Assembly (NCBI RefSeq): GCF_018310345.1
Contig: NZ_JAGXBY010000003.1
Coordinates: forward strand, 372,001 to 436,000
DNA length: 64,000 nucleotides
Source: Ornithinibacillus massiliensis
GTDB lineage: Bacteria > Bacillota > Bacilli > Bacillales > Amphibacillaceae
Direction of reading: 5' to 3'
The notes beneath the pieces were generated by a model that saw nothing but the letters and a program-made list of their open reading frames with translations, was not told the origin of the DNA and ran no database searches. Shown one piece after another: positions 35,385 to 43,123 of this stretch; position 1 is the first letter of the stretch; the number at the start of each line of letters is the position of its first letter. The position numbers and the translations under genes were made by a program.

Positions 35385-36152
35385 ATGACATTCGAAAATG
35401 GACAAGAATATGATGATCCGATTTTATATGATAAAGAAAATGAATCATATGTACAGGAACTTCCCTATTTATTAAAATGGGCAGAAAAAACAAACAGTCC
35501 CATTATTGATTTAGCGTGTGGAACGGGAAGAATTACTATTCCATTAGCAAAAAATGGCCATAGATTGATTGGAGTAGATATACATAAAGGCATGCTACAG
35601 GAAGCGGTCAAGAAATCAACGAAGCTTGGTTTGTCTATTGAGTGGATTGAACAAGATTGTACGAAACTGAATTTAAACGTAGCAAGCTCGCTCATCTATT
35701 CTGTTGGCAATTCATTTCAGCATTTCCTAACTAATGAAGCACAAGATCAATTCCTATCCTCCGTTAACAAGCATTTAGAACGAGATGGTGTGTTTATCTT
35801 TGGTACCCGTTTTCCAAGTACTGAGGAATTATTGCAACCAAGTACAGAAGAGTATTGGAGAACGTATACGGATGAAGAAACTGGAACTATTGTCGATATG
35901 TATACGATTAGTCACTATCATGCACTGGATCAAATCCAACACTATACGACGATTAGACGGTATAAAAGCGCTAGCTTAGAGATTGTCGATGAGAAGCGAA
36001 CTAATATACGTTTGCGATATGTTTTTCCTAAAGAAATGGAACGACTATTAGCATGGCACGGATTTGAGATAGTTCATGTATATCAGGATTGGAAGGAAAG
36101 TCCGATAACGAATGATAGTTATGAAATGGTTTATGTTTGTAGGAAGGTCTAA
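35385..36152 (+). CDS. Class I SAM-dependent methyltransferase
   Basis: A 255-residue protein with the Rossmann methyltransferase motifs: motif I IIDLACGTGRITIPLA (about 40-55), the acidic end of strand 2 in LIGVDIHKGML, and IYSVGNSFQHFL as motif IV. A C-terminal region with ERLLAWHGFEIVHVYQDW is typical of small-molecule methyltransferases. The substrate cannot be read from sequence. GGAGT precedes ATG. Confidence 0.87.
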   Translation: MTFENGQEYDDPILYDKENESYVQELPYLLKWAEKTNSPIIDLACGTGRITIPLAKNGHRLIGVDIHKGMLQEAVKKSTKLGLSIEWIEQDCTKLNLNVASSLIYSVGNSFQHFLTNEAQDQFLSSVNKHLERDGVFIFGTRFPSTEELLQPSTEEYWRTYTDEETGTIVDMYTISHYHALDQIQHYTTIRRYKSASLEIVDEKRTNIRLRYVFPKEMERLLAWHGFEIVHVYQDWKESPITNDSYEMVYVCRKV

Positions 36153-36535
36153 TTTTGCGGGTTCACTAGCGATATCGAACTAGCTCCAGAGATAGGCATA
36201 AGATCGAAGGCCTTATTTCTGTTTGTCGTGCTATTGTTTTACTGCAGAAGTATTTCTTATGCTGTAGAATGAGCAACCAATTACAAGGTAGGACTGCTTG
36301 CTTTTTTCGAGGATATATTGCTTTATACTGTTCAAACATGCAGGGAGACATGGAGATGCCTTTCTCTTGGCACGTGTCATCCCTGCATTGTTTAGCAGTC
36401 ATTGTCCTTTTTGTTAGTACGTGGATGGTGTAGTAGATATATTTCCAGAATTGGGGTAGATGTCCGAATGTATTCGTTCGAACTGAACATCTGCCTGCAA
36501 GGACTATCGATCCCCCCAAAAAGGCTTCACATCGT
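36153..36535. other. Unassigned 383-base intergenic region with an inverted repeat
   Basis: No convincing gene is seen. ATGCAGGGA (36338-36346) pairs with TCCCTGCAT (36380-36388), and allowing one bulged base the stem extends inward through GACA/TGTCA to about 13 bp, with a 25-base loop. It lies between the convergent methyltransferase and nucleoside phosphorylase genes. An open frame across it on the minus strand (36166-36519) has no ribosome site and resembles nothing I know. Confidence 0.5.
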
Positions 36536-37309
36536 TCACACTGTCTCTTCCCCTTTTGTGGTTACGTTTACTGAAGCTAGATATAGTGCTAGATCTCTAA
36601 TCTTCCAATCCGTTTCCTCCATAATTTCCCTCGTTTTATTAGTGGTCGTATAGAAGGTATCTCCTTGAATAATATGATCGGACAAGTTTAATAAACCTAT
36701 AGCGCTTCGTTTGAAATATTTGGAAATGGCAAAGGTGGTCGCTGTCTCCATGTCTACACCGAGATGGCCATCCTCTGACCAGCTTTTGACAACTTTTGTC
36801 GTTTCCATATACATGGCACTAGTAGACATCACCGTCCCTGTAACATAGCGGTAGCCTTTTTCTTCACAATATTGGATTGCTGCCTCCACTAATTTCGGGT
36901 CAGCATACACTTGCGTATCTCCAGGTAAATACCACTGTGATACACCATCCTCCATGTAAGCTCCCGTCACAATGAGGATATCGCCATATTGAACATCATG
37001 TGATAGTCCTCCAAAGTACCCTGTTTGGATAAATTTTTCCGTCCCAACACTTCCGAATATATGGGCTGTCATGGCGGCAGCTGGTCCTCCAAAAACATTA
37101 GAAAATCCTACTCGTACCCCTTGATGATTACCAATTACCGTATTCCATTCGGGAAGGAATTGCTCATCAGCTAGAATTTGTTTCCAGCGTTTCAGATTCT
37201 CTTCATGTTCCCATTCACCATGGAGGATAAAAGTTTCTGGAATATCTTTTTCGCTTAACGTTAAAGCCTTCATCCAATCCTCTCGTTGAAAATCACCATA
37301 TAGTTTCAC
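36536..37309 (-). CDS. Nucleoside phosphorylase (uridine phosphorylase-like)
   Basis: A 257-residue PNP_UDP_1 protein. FSNVFGGPAAAMTAHIFGSVG is the N-terminal phosphate/ribose region, QTGYFGGLSHDVQYGDILIV follows, and LGVDMETATTFAISKYF carries the ribose-binding MET motif. It cleaves a nucleoside with phosphate to give ribose-1-phosphate and free base, with uridine the likeliest substrate. It starts with GTG, behind GGGGAT. It lies downstream of two Nudix genes in the same orientation, which may be one nucleotide-salvage operon. Confidence 0.88.
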   Translation of the reverse strand: MKLYGDFQREDWMKALTLSEKDIPETFILHGEWEHEENLKRWKQILADEQFLPEWNTVIGNHQGVRVGFSNVFGGPAAAMTAHIFGSVGTEKFIQTGYFGGLSHDVQYGDILIVTGAYMEDGVSQWYLPGDTQVYADPKLVEAAIQYCEEKGYRYVTGTVMSTSAMYMETTKVVKSWSEDGHLGVDMETATTFAISKYFKRSAIGLLNLSDHIIQGDTFYTTTNKTREIMEETDWKIRDLALYLASVNVTTKGEETV

Positions 37310-37342
37310 GATAAATCCCCCATTCCTTATGGTATTATTCGA

Positions 37343-37834
37343 TTACTTCTCCCTCAGTTCTAAGGCATACGTTACTATTTCCTGATGAATATCAGGCATA
37401 TTGTAATAGTTCGCTATCTCCATTGTAGAGACAAAAACCCTTCTACTAGACTCATATTTTGCCTCAAACGGATGGGTCTTCGTTATATCCATTCGATAGA
37501 ATAATTGATAGCCAACAACGGGATACTTACTCGTTTCAGACCATGTTGGATTCTCATGATGATCTATTTCTACCGCTCCTAAAAACAGTAAGTCTCCTTC
37601 CACACATCCCTCTTCCAACACTTCTCGTTGAAAGCATTGCTCTGGTGTTTCCCCTTGTTCTAGGTGGCCACCTGGTATATCCCAGCCGCGTTGATCCAAC
37701 TCAACCAACATTATCTTTCCATCCTTAAAGCAAAATCCATGGATACTTGTCACCAGTTCTATTGGAGGATTGAAATCCTTTTTCCATGTTAATTTAACTG
37801 TTGCTTCTCCCCAAGTAACATAGTAGGCAGTCAT
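37343..37834 (-). CDS. Nudix hydrolase
   Basis: A 163-residue protein with a Nudix box starting GGHLEQGETPEQCFQREVLE, then EGCV, one residue off the usual RE-x-x-EE-x-G-U spacing at its end but with both Glu pairs present. The core strand IMLVELDQRGWDIPGG is typical. It probably hydrolyses a nucleoside diphosphate-linked compound. One base separates it from the upstream Nudix gene. Confidence 0.85.
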   Translation of the reverse strand: MTAYYVTWGEATVKLTWKKDFNPPIELVTSIHGFCFKDGKIMLVELDQRGWDIPGGHLEQGETPEQCFQREVLEEGCVEGDLLFLGAVEIDHHENPTWSETSKYPVVGYQLFYRMDITKTHPFEAKYESSRRVFVSTMEIANYYNMPDIHQEIVTYALELREK

Positions 37835-37835
37835 T

Positions 37836-38393
37836 CTAGTTCTCCTTCAACCGGGTCATGAAGTAAGATTTCGCCATGTAATAGGCACTTGCGGTAAATA
37901 GCTGGTTAATTTCCCCACTTGCAATCATCTTTTCCATTTCTTCAATATCAATCAAGTGAATATCAATGAATTCTGTCGGGTCCAAGTCCTGTTCGAATGC
38001 TTGATACGCATCAAGAAATAGGAAGGTGATTACCTTATTCGTCTGTGTTGCAGGATTGACATAGAATTCTCCTAATTTAATAGGACTGGAATCGGAGATA
38101 TATCCCGTTTCTTCACGTACCTCTCGAATAATTGCCTCTCGATGAGACTCATTTGCTTCTGCCTTTCCCGCGGGAACCTCTAAGAAGAAGTCTTGTGCGG
38201 CATGACGATATTGCCTTACTAGTACCATATGCTGGTCCTTTGTTAAGACAACCGCATTAACCCAATCATCATATTCATTGACATAATAGGAATCAATCAA
38301 TTGTCCATCTGGTAGTACTAATTTATCCTTACGTAAATTCCCAAATGGTGATTTAAACACATAATCCGATGCAACTTTCCTCCATTTTTCCAC
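37836..38393 (-). CDS. Nudix hydrolase (ADP-ribose pyrophosphatase-like)
   Basis: About 185 residues. The order LVRQYRHAAQDFFLEVPAGK, then EAIIREVREETGY, then GEFYVNPATQTNKVITFLF matches the ADP-ribose pyrophosphatase branch, with the substrate-binding RQYR before the Nudix box. It breaks ADP-ribose to AMP and ribose-5-phosphate, which would feed the same pathway as the phosphorylase downstream. I prefer a GTG start at 38393 (four bases after AGAGGTGAT) to ATG 38414. Confidence 0.83.
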   Translation of the reverse strand: MEKWRKVASDYVFKSPFGNLRKDKLVLPDGQLIDSYYVNEYDDWVNAVVLTKDQHMVLVRQYRHAAQDFFLEVPAGKAEANESHREAIIREVREETGYISDSSPIKLGEFYVNPATQTNKVITFLFLDAYQAFEQDLDPTEFIDIHLIDIEEMEKMIASGEINQLFTASAYYMAKSYFMTRLKEN

Positions 38394-38563
38394 TGAAATC
38401 ACCTCTAATAGCACATTTTTAGCTTCTCTTCTTAAAATAGTTCTATAGTATTATTTCGACAAACTTCTTAATATTCCTGCAATAAAAATTATGCACTAGC
38501 CCGCACCTCTTTCGCCCACCACCATATAATGCTATGGGGGTTGAAAGGAGGTTATAAGCCCAT

Positions 38564-39406
38564 ATGAAGAAACAAGAGCTTTTCACCCTAACATGCTTGA
38601 TATTCCTCATTGCCATTCCCCTATTCATTTATTTCACCTATTTCTCCAATACCACTGATGAGACAGAAGATCCAGATACAGAAGAGCGTGAAGATGAGGA
38701 CCGTAATGATGGGGACGGGGACAGGGATGGTGACGATAATGATAATGGAGCTGGGGACGATAACAGTAATGAAATTCATTGGGGAGTTGACTCTGCAAGC
38801 TATACGGATGACGATTTCTATGCCTGTGTAGTAGATAATTTTGGTGAACCAGTAGTGTGGGGGCGTTATCTTGGCGAGAAGGAAGGCGTTTCAGAAGGCT
38901 TAGATGCGGATGAAGTTCAGCTACTACATGATAACGACATTCAGATTCTCGTTATCTATAATCATGTAGAAGATGCTCGCGGGTATGATAACGGTGTCTC
39001 CCATGCAGAGGAAGCCATCACGATGGCACAGGAAATGGAGATTCCTGAGGGCGTTGCTATATTCGTCGATATCGAGCCGGAATACCCTGTTGACGAAGCG
39101 TTCATGGAGGGATGGTACGAGACAATGGCTGACTCCAACTATGAACCCGGGGTATATGGTGTGTTTGATGAAGAGAGTGAGCTCCTAAATGCATACAATT
39201 CCATGGAACAAGAAGTCCAAGAAAACACGATTGTTTGGACAGCTTATCCGCAAGAAGAAATCACCACAAAAGAAGATGCCCCAGAATATAATCCTCAAGG
39301 GCCAGAAAATGCCAAAGTCTACGGCTGGCAATATGCTATCGACTCAGAAACATGTAATATTGATACAAACCTATTCGAAGATAATATGCTAGATTATCTT
39401 TGGTAG
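38564..39406 (+). CDS. Membrane-anchored DUF1906 (Rv2525c-like) glycosidase-fold protein
   Basis: The 280-residue protein has a single N-terminal membrane helix (about residues 8-28), then an extremely acidic linker at about 32-68 made almost wholly of Asp, Glu, Asn and Gly. From residue 70 follows a domain of the DUF1906 family, which adopts a GH25-like TIM barrel: HWGVDSASY, VVWGRYLGE and AIFVDIEPEYP carry probable catalytic acids. It probably faces the outside and acts on or binds cell-wall glycan. The acidic linker fits a salt-tolerant host. The ribosome site (AAAGGAGG) is 12 bases before ATG, slightly long. Confidence 0.8.
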   Translation: MKKQELFTLTCLIFLIAIPLFIYFTYFSNTTDETEDPDTEEREDEDRNDGDGDRDGDDNDNGAGDDNSNEIHWGVDSASYTDDDFYACVVDNFGEPVVWGRYLGEKEGVSEGLDADEVQLLHDNDIQILVIYNHVEDARGYDNGVSHAEEAITMAQEMEIPEGVAIFVDIEPEYPVDEAFMEGWYETMADSNYEPGVYGVFDEESELLNAYNSMEQEVQENTIVWTAYPQEEITTKEDAPEYNPQGPENAKVYGWQYAIDSETCNIDTNLFEDNMLDYLW

Positions 39407-39410
39407 GTGG

Positions 39411-39435
39411 AAGCGGGCTAGGTGCCCGCTTTTTT
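39411..39435 (+). terminator. Intrinsic terminator
   Basis: AAGCGGGC (39411-39418) pairs with GCCCGCTT (39424-39431) and is followed by a run of T to 39435. Confidence 0.9.
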
Positions 39436-39503
39436 GGGTGGACGTGCTTTGCTTGGGGTGGGGGGCGCTTTGCCTGGGGTGAGTGCCTCCTCCCGGGCGG
39501 GTT

Positions 39504-39613
39504 GACATATTCTTCAGGATTTGAGCTCCACCTTTCAGGATTTGGAGCATCTTCTTCGGTATTTGAGCCGCTTCTTTCAGGATTTGGGGCACTCTTTTCA
39601 GGATTTCACCCAA
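39504..39613 (+). repeat. 21-bp tandem repeat array, locus 2
   Basis: Leader GACATATTCTTCAGG starts at 39504. Units begin at 39515, 39536, 39557, 39578 and 39599, each exactly 21 bases apart, with the pattern CAGGATTT-GAGC-variable-CTTT. The third unit begins CGG instead of CAG. It fills the space between convergent genes at 39406 and 39690. Reading the minus strand gives a seven-residue periodic frame, but this follows from the period of 21 and has no ribosome site. Confidence 0.9.
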
Positions 39614-39689
39614 TCATCAGCATTCATCACATATTTTGTCGCACTTCCATTTCCTAATTTTTCGAATGGGCCTTTCTGTAGCAATTGCT

Positions 39690-40515
39690 TCACGATATCA
39701 GGTACGTGACATTTAAAAATTCACGCGCCTCCCTGTTACGCACCATATTTCCGTGCAACAAGTAATAATCTTTAAAGGCTGCCATATGGGCATCGGGAGA
39801 CATTTCGCCACACTGTGTACACTTCCAACCTCCATGTATTCGAACCATGGGGGGTAGTTTACAAGCATAGCAAAACATCCCCTTTAGTAATTGTTCCCTG
39901 TGAATACCGTATTTGTTCAAGATATCAATTTTTTGCTCGGTATGGGCTTCTATTAACTTTTCTGTTAACTTATTCCATTGTCTCGTGTTTAAACTTGTTT
40001 TTTCATATTTATTCGCTATTTTTTCCAGTTTAGAGAGGAGTTGTGCCTCGTGGATGACTTTTTCGCGTAAGGTTCTGTCATTGGTGGAATACCTCTTCTG
40101 CTTTAGCCATTTACGAAGACGATACTCTTGCACAGCAATTTGCTCTAGTGGATTATGAAATCCTTCCTCTATTTCATTAGCAGTACGGATCATCTGCCCC
40201 ATATCATCAAAAGATATGGTTCCATAAATATTTTTAACCTCTATAATAACGCCATATAATCGAGTTAATAGGAAAACATCCAGTTGGAAATATCCATATT
40301 CATCAGGGATTCGTAGGTAATGAAAAATGTGATTTGAAGAATTGCTAACGAGGGAGAGTGTAAAAGAGAGCGACTTTTAGGCCATTGTATCCTGCTCGAA
40401 GAATTCGAGCATCCTGGTTTACGTTCTCTTTCATCGGGTGATTGGAAGGTAATCTAGCATTCAAAGCATCGGTTTTGGCAAGTAAAATGGGCTCGGTTAG
40501 TTGTTTTACAATCAA
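39690..40515 (-). pseudogene. NERD-domain nuclease-related gene with a one-base frameshift
   Basis: Translation from TTG 40515 (eight bases after AAAGGTGG) gives IVKQLTEPILLAKTDALNAR and, further on, ARILRAGYNGLK, the usual NERD beginning. Near 40372-40378 the frame must shift by one (an extra A in a run of four A on the coding strand). The next frame continues SLSFTLSLVSNSSNHIFHYL, then GVIIEVKNIYGTISF, the NERD core with the EVKN motif. The C-terminal part has a zinc ribbon (CYACK ... CTQC). NERD proteins are restriction-like nuclease relatives of unproven function. If the insertion is an error, the intact protein would be about 275 residues. Confidence 0.85.
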
Positions 40516-40611
40516 TATATCTACCACCTTTCTTTTCAATATAAAATTCTTCTAGATTTCTTGTGATAATCCTGCTAATTTCAGCTAAAAAAATAACGAA
40601 ATCTTGGAGTT

Positions 40612-40790
40612 GACATATTCTTCAGGATTTCGGGCACTTTCTTCAGGATTTAAGCTCCTGCTTTAGATTTTCACACTCTCTCTTCAGGATTGGAGCTCCT
40701 CCTTTAGATTTTCGCACTCCTTCTTCAGAGCTACCGTGCTTCCTTGTAAGTTTGCACGCTCCCTTCAGGGTATGAGCAGCTCCTTGCCAA
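40612..40790 (+). repeat. 20-21-bp tandem repeat array, locus 3
   Basis: Leader GACATATTCTTCAGGATTT at 40612 is identical to that of locus 2. Units start near 40623, 40644, 40665, 40685, 40706, 40726, 40746, 40766 and 40786, with 20- or 21-base spacing. CAGGATTT units alternate with units beginning AGATTTTC. About nine units, more degenerate to the right. Confidence 0.85.
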
Positions 40791-40809
40791 GTAAAAAACC
40801 AATCCCAAC

Positions 40810-41706
40810 TTAGGACTGGTCTACTTTATTTTTCTGGAGAGATGGTGGGCAGGCGTAGTTATATGCTTTAATCTTTTTATTAATTTCTTTAACTAGTTTG
40901 CGACGTTCTTTTCCTTCTACTCCTGGTAAGCTTTCTTTCAATCGATCAATTTCGTTTGCTAATTCGACCCAGTGTGGAAGGATATGATTGTCTTTTAATG
41001 TTTTGTACATTTGGGCTTCGGAAGGGTTGAGGTAATTTGGACCAAGGTCTAATCGTTTCCCTTTGCCTGGCAGGTTGTCGAAGTCTCCTTCTGCCTCTGC
41101 ACGTTTTACAATCTCTGTCATATGGTCGGTGTATTGAACTGGAGCGTCTTTTTCATACTTTCTACGGCGCCATTCCGGCTTTAGCAAGGACAATACATTT
41201 GCATCATGGGATTGATTATTTTGGAAAAGGTAGCCGCGAAGGACGCCCTCATGGGTAAAGCCTGCTTTTTCTAACAATTTATTAGAAGCATCATTTGCTG
41301 GGAAGGTAATCGCTCCAACACGATGGAGTCCCATTTCCACGAAGCAATACTCTAATACATTATTCAATGCTTCTGATAGAATCCCCTTACGCCAATAATC
41401 TGGATGTAACTCGAAACCGACTTCAGCTCTTTTCATCACAGAGGAATAATTATGTATACCGATGGTACCGATAAACGAACTGGTTTCCCTCCAAATAATT
41501 CCCCACCGTATCCCACGTCCACTGTGAAATATCATGTGGAAATGATCGATCATTTCTTGTGCTTCTTCAATAGACACCATACTCTCTCTACCATAATATC
41601 TCGTTACATCATCTCTAGATAGCACATCAAAAATTGCTTGATCATACTGGTGATCAATCTCTACTAATTGCAGTCTTTTCGTATATCGTATAGGAAACTT
41701 TTCCAT
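40810..41706 (-). CDS. GNAT acetyltransferase fused to a DUF1992 domain
   Basis: About 298 residues. The first 175 form a RimJ-like GNAT domain: VEIDHQYDQAIFDVLSRDDV, then VGFELHPDYWRKGILSEALN as the acetyl-CoA region, and LLEKAGFTHEGVLRGYLFQ. From about residue 200 follows a DUF1992 (DnaJC28-like) domain: EAEGDFDNLPGKGKRLDLG, then LNPSEAQMYKTLKDNHILP. The two are normally separate proteins. I choose ATG 41706 (GGGAGAG upstream); a longer version starting at 41817 would overlap the next gene. Confidence 0.85.
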   Translation of the reverse strand: MEKFPIRYTKRLQLVEIDHQYDQAIFDVLSRDDVTRYYGRESMVSIEEAQEMIDHFHMIFHSGRGIRWGIIWRETSSFIGTIGIHNYSSVMKRAEVGFELHPDYWRKGILSEALNNVLEYCFVEMGLHRVGAITFPANDASNKLLEKAGFTHEGVLRGYLFQNNQSHDANVLSLLKPEWRRRKYEKDAPVQYTDHMTEIVKRAEAEGDFDNLPGKGKRLDLGPNYLNPSEAQMYKTLKDNHILPHWVELANEIDRLKESLPGVEGKERRKLVKEINKKIKAYNYACPPSLQKNKVDQS

Positions 41707-41794
41707 CTGTTCACTCTCCCACCTGGTTAATCCTCGATTTCTTATAGCATTACTATTCGATTTTCGAAAAGGAAAATCCTGCAAAACACCTCGA

Positions 41795-42349
41795 TTAATT
41801 CCAGTAATTTGGGTCACTCATGCGAATCTCCTCTACCATATCATCTAAGTCAGATGGTGTTATAAAGTAGATTGAGTAGTCTTTCTGGGCTCGTTTCGCT
41901 TCCTCATAAAAGAATTTTATGCTTCCTGGATACTCTTCATCGAGCAACAGGAGACAGCCATCACTTTTTTCAACAAGCCATTTATTCTTGGCACGGAATT
42001 GGTATGGTCCCTTATAATCTCCCTTGTACAATGGTTGATAAAAATCAGCTAGCATCGTCAATTCCTCATACTTAAGCTTTATATCCTCAGGCCAACGTTC
42101 ATCTTGATTTTCAAAGGGCGGGATAATCGCGAGTTGAATGTCGTAGTGGTCTTTTAAATCTAAGACAATCTCCGCAGTCCATAGCTCGACACCCATTTGA
42201 CCGGAAATAAGAATCCACTCCAATCCTTCCTCAATAAAGCCAATTAAACGCTTCTCCATTGCTGCCTTGATAATATGAATTTTCGGATCGTTTTCCTTGA
42301 AGATATTGATTTCTCTTGGTTTGTATCCTGTCACCATTAGTGTTTTCAT
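41795..42349 (-). CDS. YpsA-like SLOG-family protein (DUF1273)
   Basis: A 184-residue Rossmann-like protein: MKTLMVTGYKPREINIF at the N-terminus, WILISGQMGVELWTAE as the SLOG nucleotide-binding loop, and NKWLVEKSDGCLLLLDEEYPGS, which fits the family. SLOG proteins bind nucleotide or NAD-derived ligands; B. subtilis YpsA affects cell division and glucose response. ATG 42349 has AAAGGATG eight bases upstream. It stands in front of the GNAT-DUF1992 gene. Confidence 0.85.
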   Translation of the reverse strand: MKTLMVTGYKPREINIFKENDPKIHIIKAAMEKRLIGFIEEGLEWILISGQMGVELWTAEIVLDLKDHYDIQLAIIPPFENQDERWPEDIKLKYEELTMLADFYQPLYKGDYKGPYQFRAKNKWLVEKSDGCLLLLDEEYPGSIKFFYEEAKRAQKDYSIYFITPSDLDDMVEEIRMSDPNYWN

Positions 42350-42476
42350 ATATGCACATCCTTTAATGAACACTGGTCTTTAATACCATTCTGCATGAAC
42401 TCATCCTAACTTGTCCAATAAACGACTTATCCATTACATCGTGTGGACTCGCTCATTTTTCCATTACCAAACATAA

Positions 42477-42510
42477 AATAATGAGCCAGCAACTCTGCTA
42501 GCTCATCATT
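42477..42510 (-). terminator. Probable terminator after cotD
   Basis: ATGAGCCAGCA (42481-42491) pairs with TGCTAGCTCAT (42496-42506), one mismatch, followed on the minus strand by ATTTTATGTTT. On the plus strand a run of seven T follows a few bases later, so it may act both ways. Confidence 0.65.
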
Positions 42511-42524
42511 CATTTTTTTCTACA

Positions 42525-42983
42525 TTAGCACTTAGGTTTCTTACCCCAACCTGGGCCTGCTCCATAGCCTGGTCCAGCGCCTGGGGTGTATGCTCCTGCT
42601 ACTTGACCTGGTGCTGCTCCAGGAGCTCCCCAAGGTCCTGCTCCCATTCCTGGCGCCATACCTGGTCCAACTCCCATTCCCGGGCCCGCTCCCATGCCAG
42701 GGTCAAAAGCTCCTGCAACCTGACCTGGTCCTGGACCAAGACCCATACCTGGTCCTGCTGGGACATTAAACGAACCTCCATATAGATCTACACTATTTAC
42801 TGTATTTTGAACAGAAGTTGAGTGTGGGAATACATGTTGATTCTTTATCAGGTGATGATTCATCACTGTCGTATGAGAGGGATGAACATGTTGAACCGTT
42901 TCTTCCGTACAATGATGCACTACATTGTGCTTAGTAGGATGAACAACACATTTTGGACATCCACAATTGTGTCTGTGTCTCAT
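42525..42983 (-). CDS. cotD: CotD-like spore coat protein with Gly/Pro-rich extension
   Basis: The 152-residue protein starts with a CotD-type His/Cys-rich region: RHRHNCGCPKCVVHPTKHNVV, then HVHPSHTTVMNHHLI. From about residue 78 it carries a long low-complexity tail of Gly, Pro, Ala and Met (GPGMG and GAGPG repeats), ending in Lys-Lys-Pro-Lys-Cys. CotD is an inner coat protein made late in sporulation in the mother cell. The B. subtilis form is only 75 residues, so the tail is an addition. I choose ATG 42983 behind AAAGGGG. A SigK-type promoter lies upstream. Confidence 0.85.
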   Translation of the reverse strand: MRHRHNCGCPKCVVHPTKHNVVHHCTEETVQHVHPSHTTVMNHHLIKNQHVFPHSTSVQNTVNSVDLYGGSFNVPAGPGMGLGPGPGQVAGAFDPGMGAGPGMGVGPGMAPGMGAGPWGAPGAAPGQVAGAYTPGAGPGYGAGPGWGKKPKC

Positions 42984-43016
42984 GACTTTACCCCTTTCTT
43001 GTGATAAGTTCACTAA

Positions 43017-43044
43017 TAACCTATGACAAGTGAGGAGTACATGT
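43017..43044 (-). promoter_or_regulatory. Possible SigK promoter of cotD
   Basis: On the minus strand AC (43044-43043), a 17-base spacer, then CATAGGTTA (43025-43017), matching the SigK pattern AC-N16/17-CATANNNTA. It is placed about 34 bases before the cotD start. Confidence 0.5.
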
Positions 43045-43123
43045 ATCAGACACTTACCTATTTATGAGAAAAAAGTTTAGTAAAACTCATTCTAATAGGG
43101 ATAACGACTGGTTCCAAATCAAG

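Noticed and set aside
36166..36519. 117-residue minus-strand open frame
   Set aside because: No ribosome site, no family resemblance, and it overlaps the intergenic inverted repeat.
39389..39613. Minus-strand frame with a seven-residue repeat (ILKxxxQ)
   Set aside because: It only reflects the 21-base period of the array, has no ribosome site, and crosses the terminator and end of the gene at 38564-39406.
42603..42785. Ser/Thr/Arg-rich plus-strand frame
   Set aside because: Shadow of the repetitive Gly/Pro tail of cotD.
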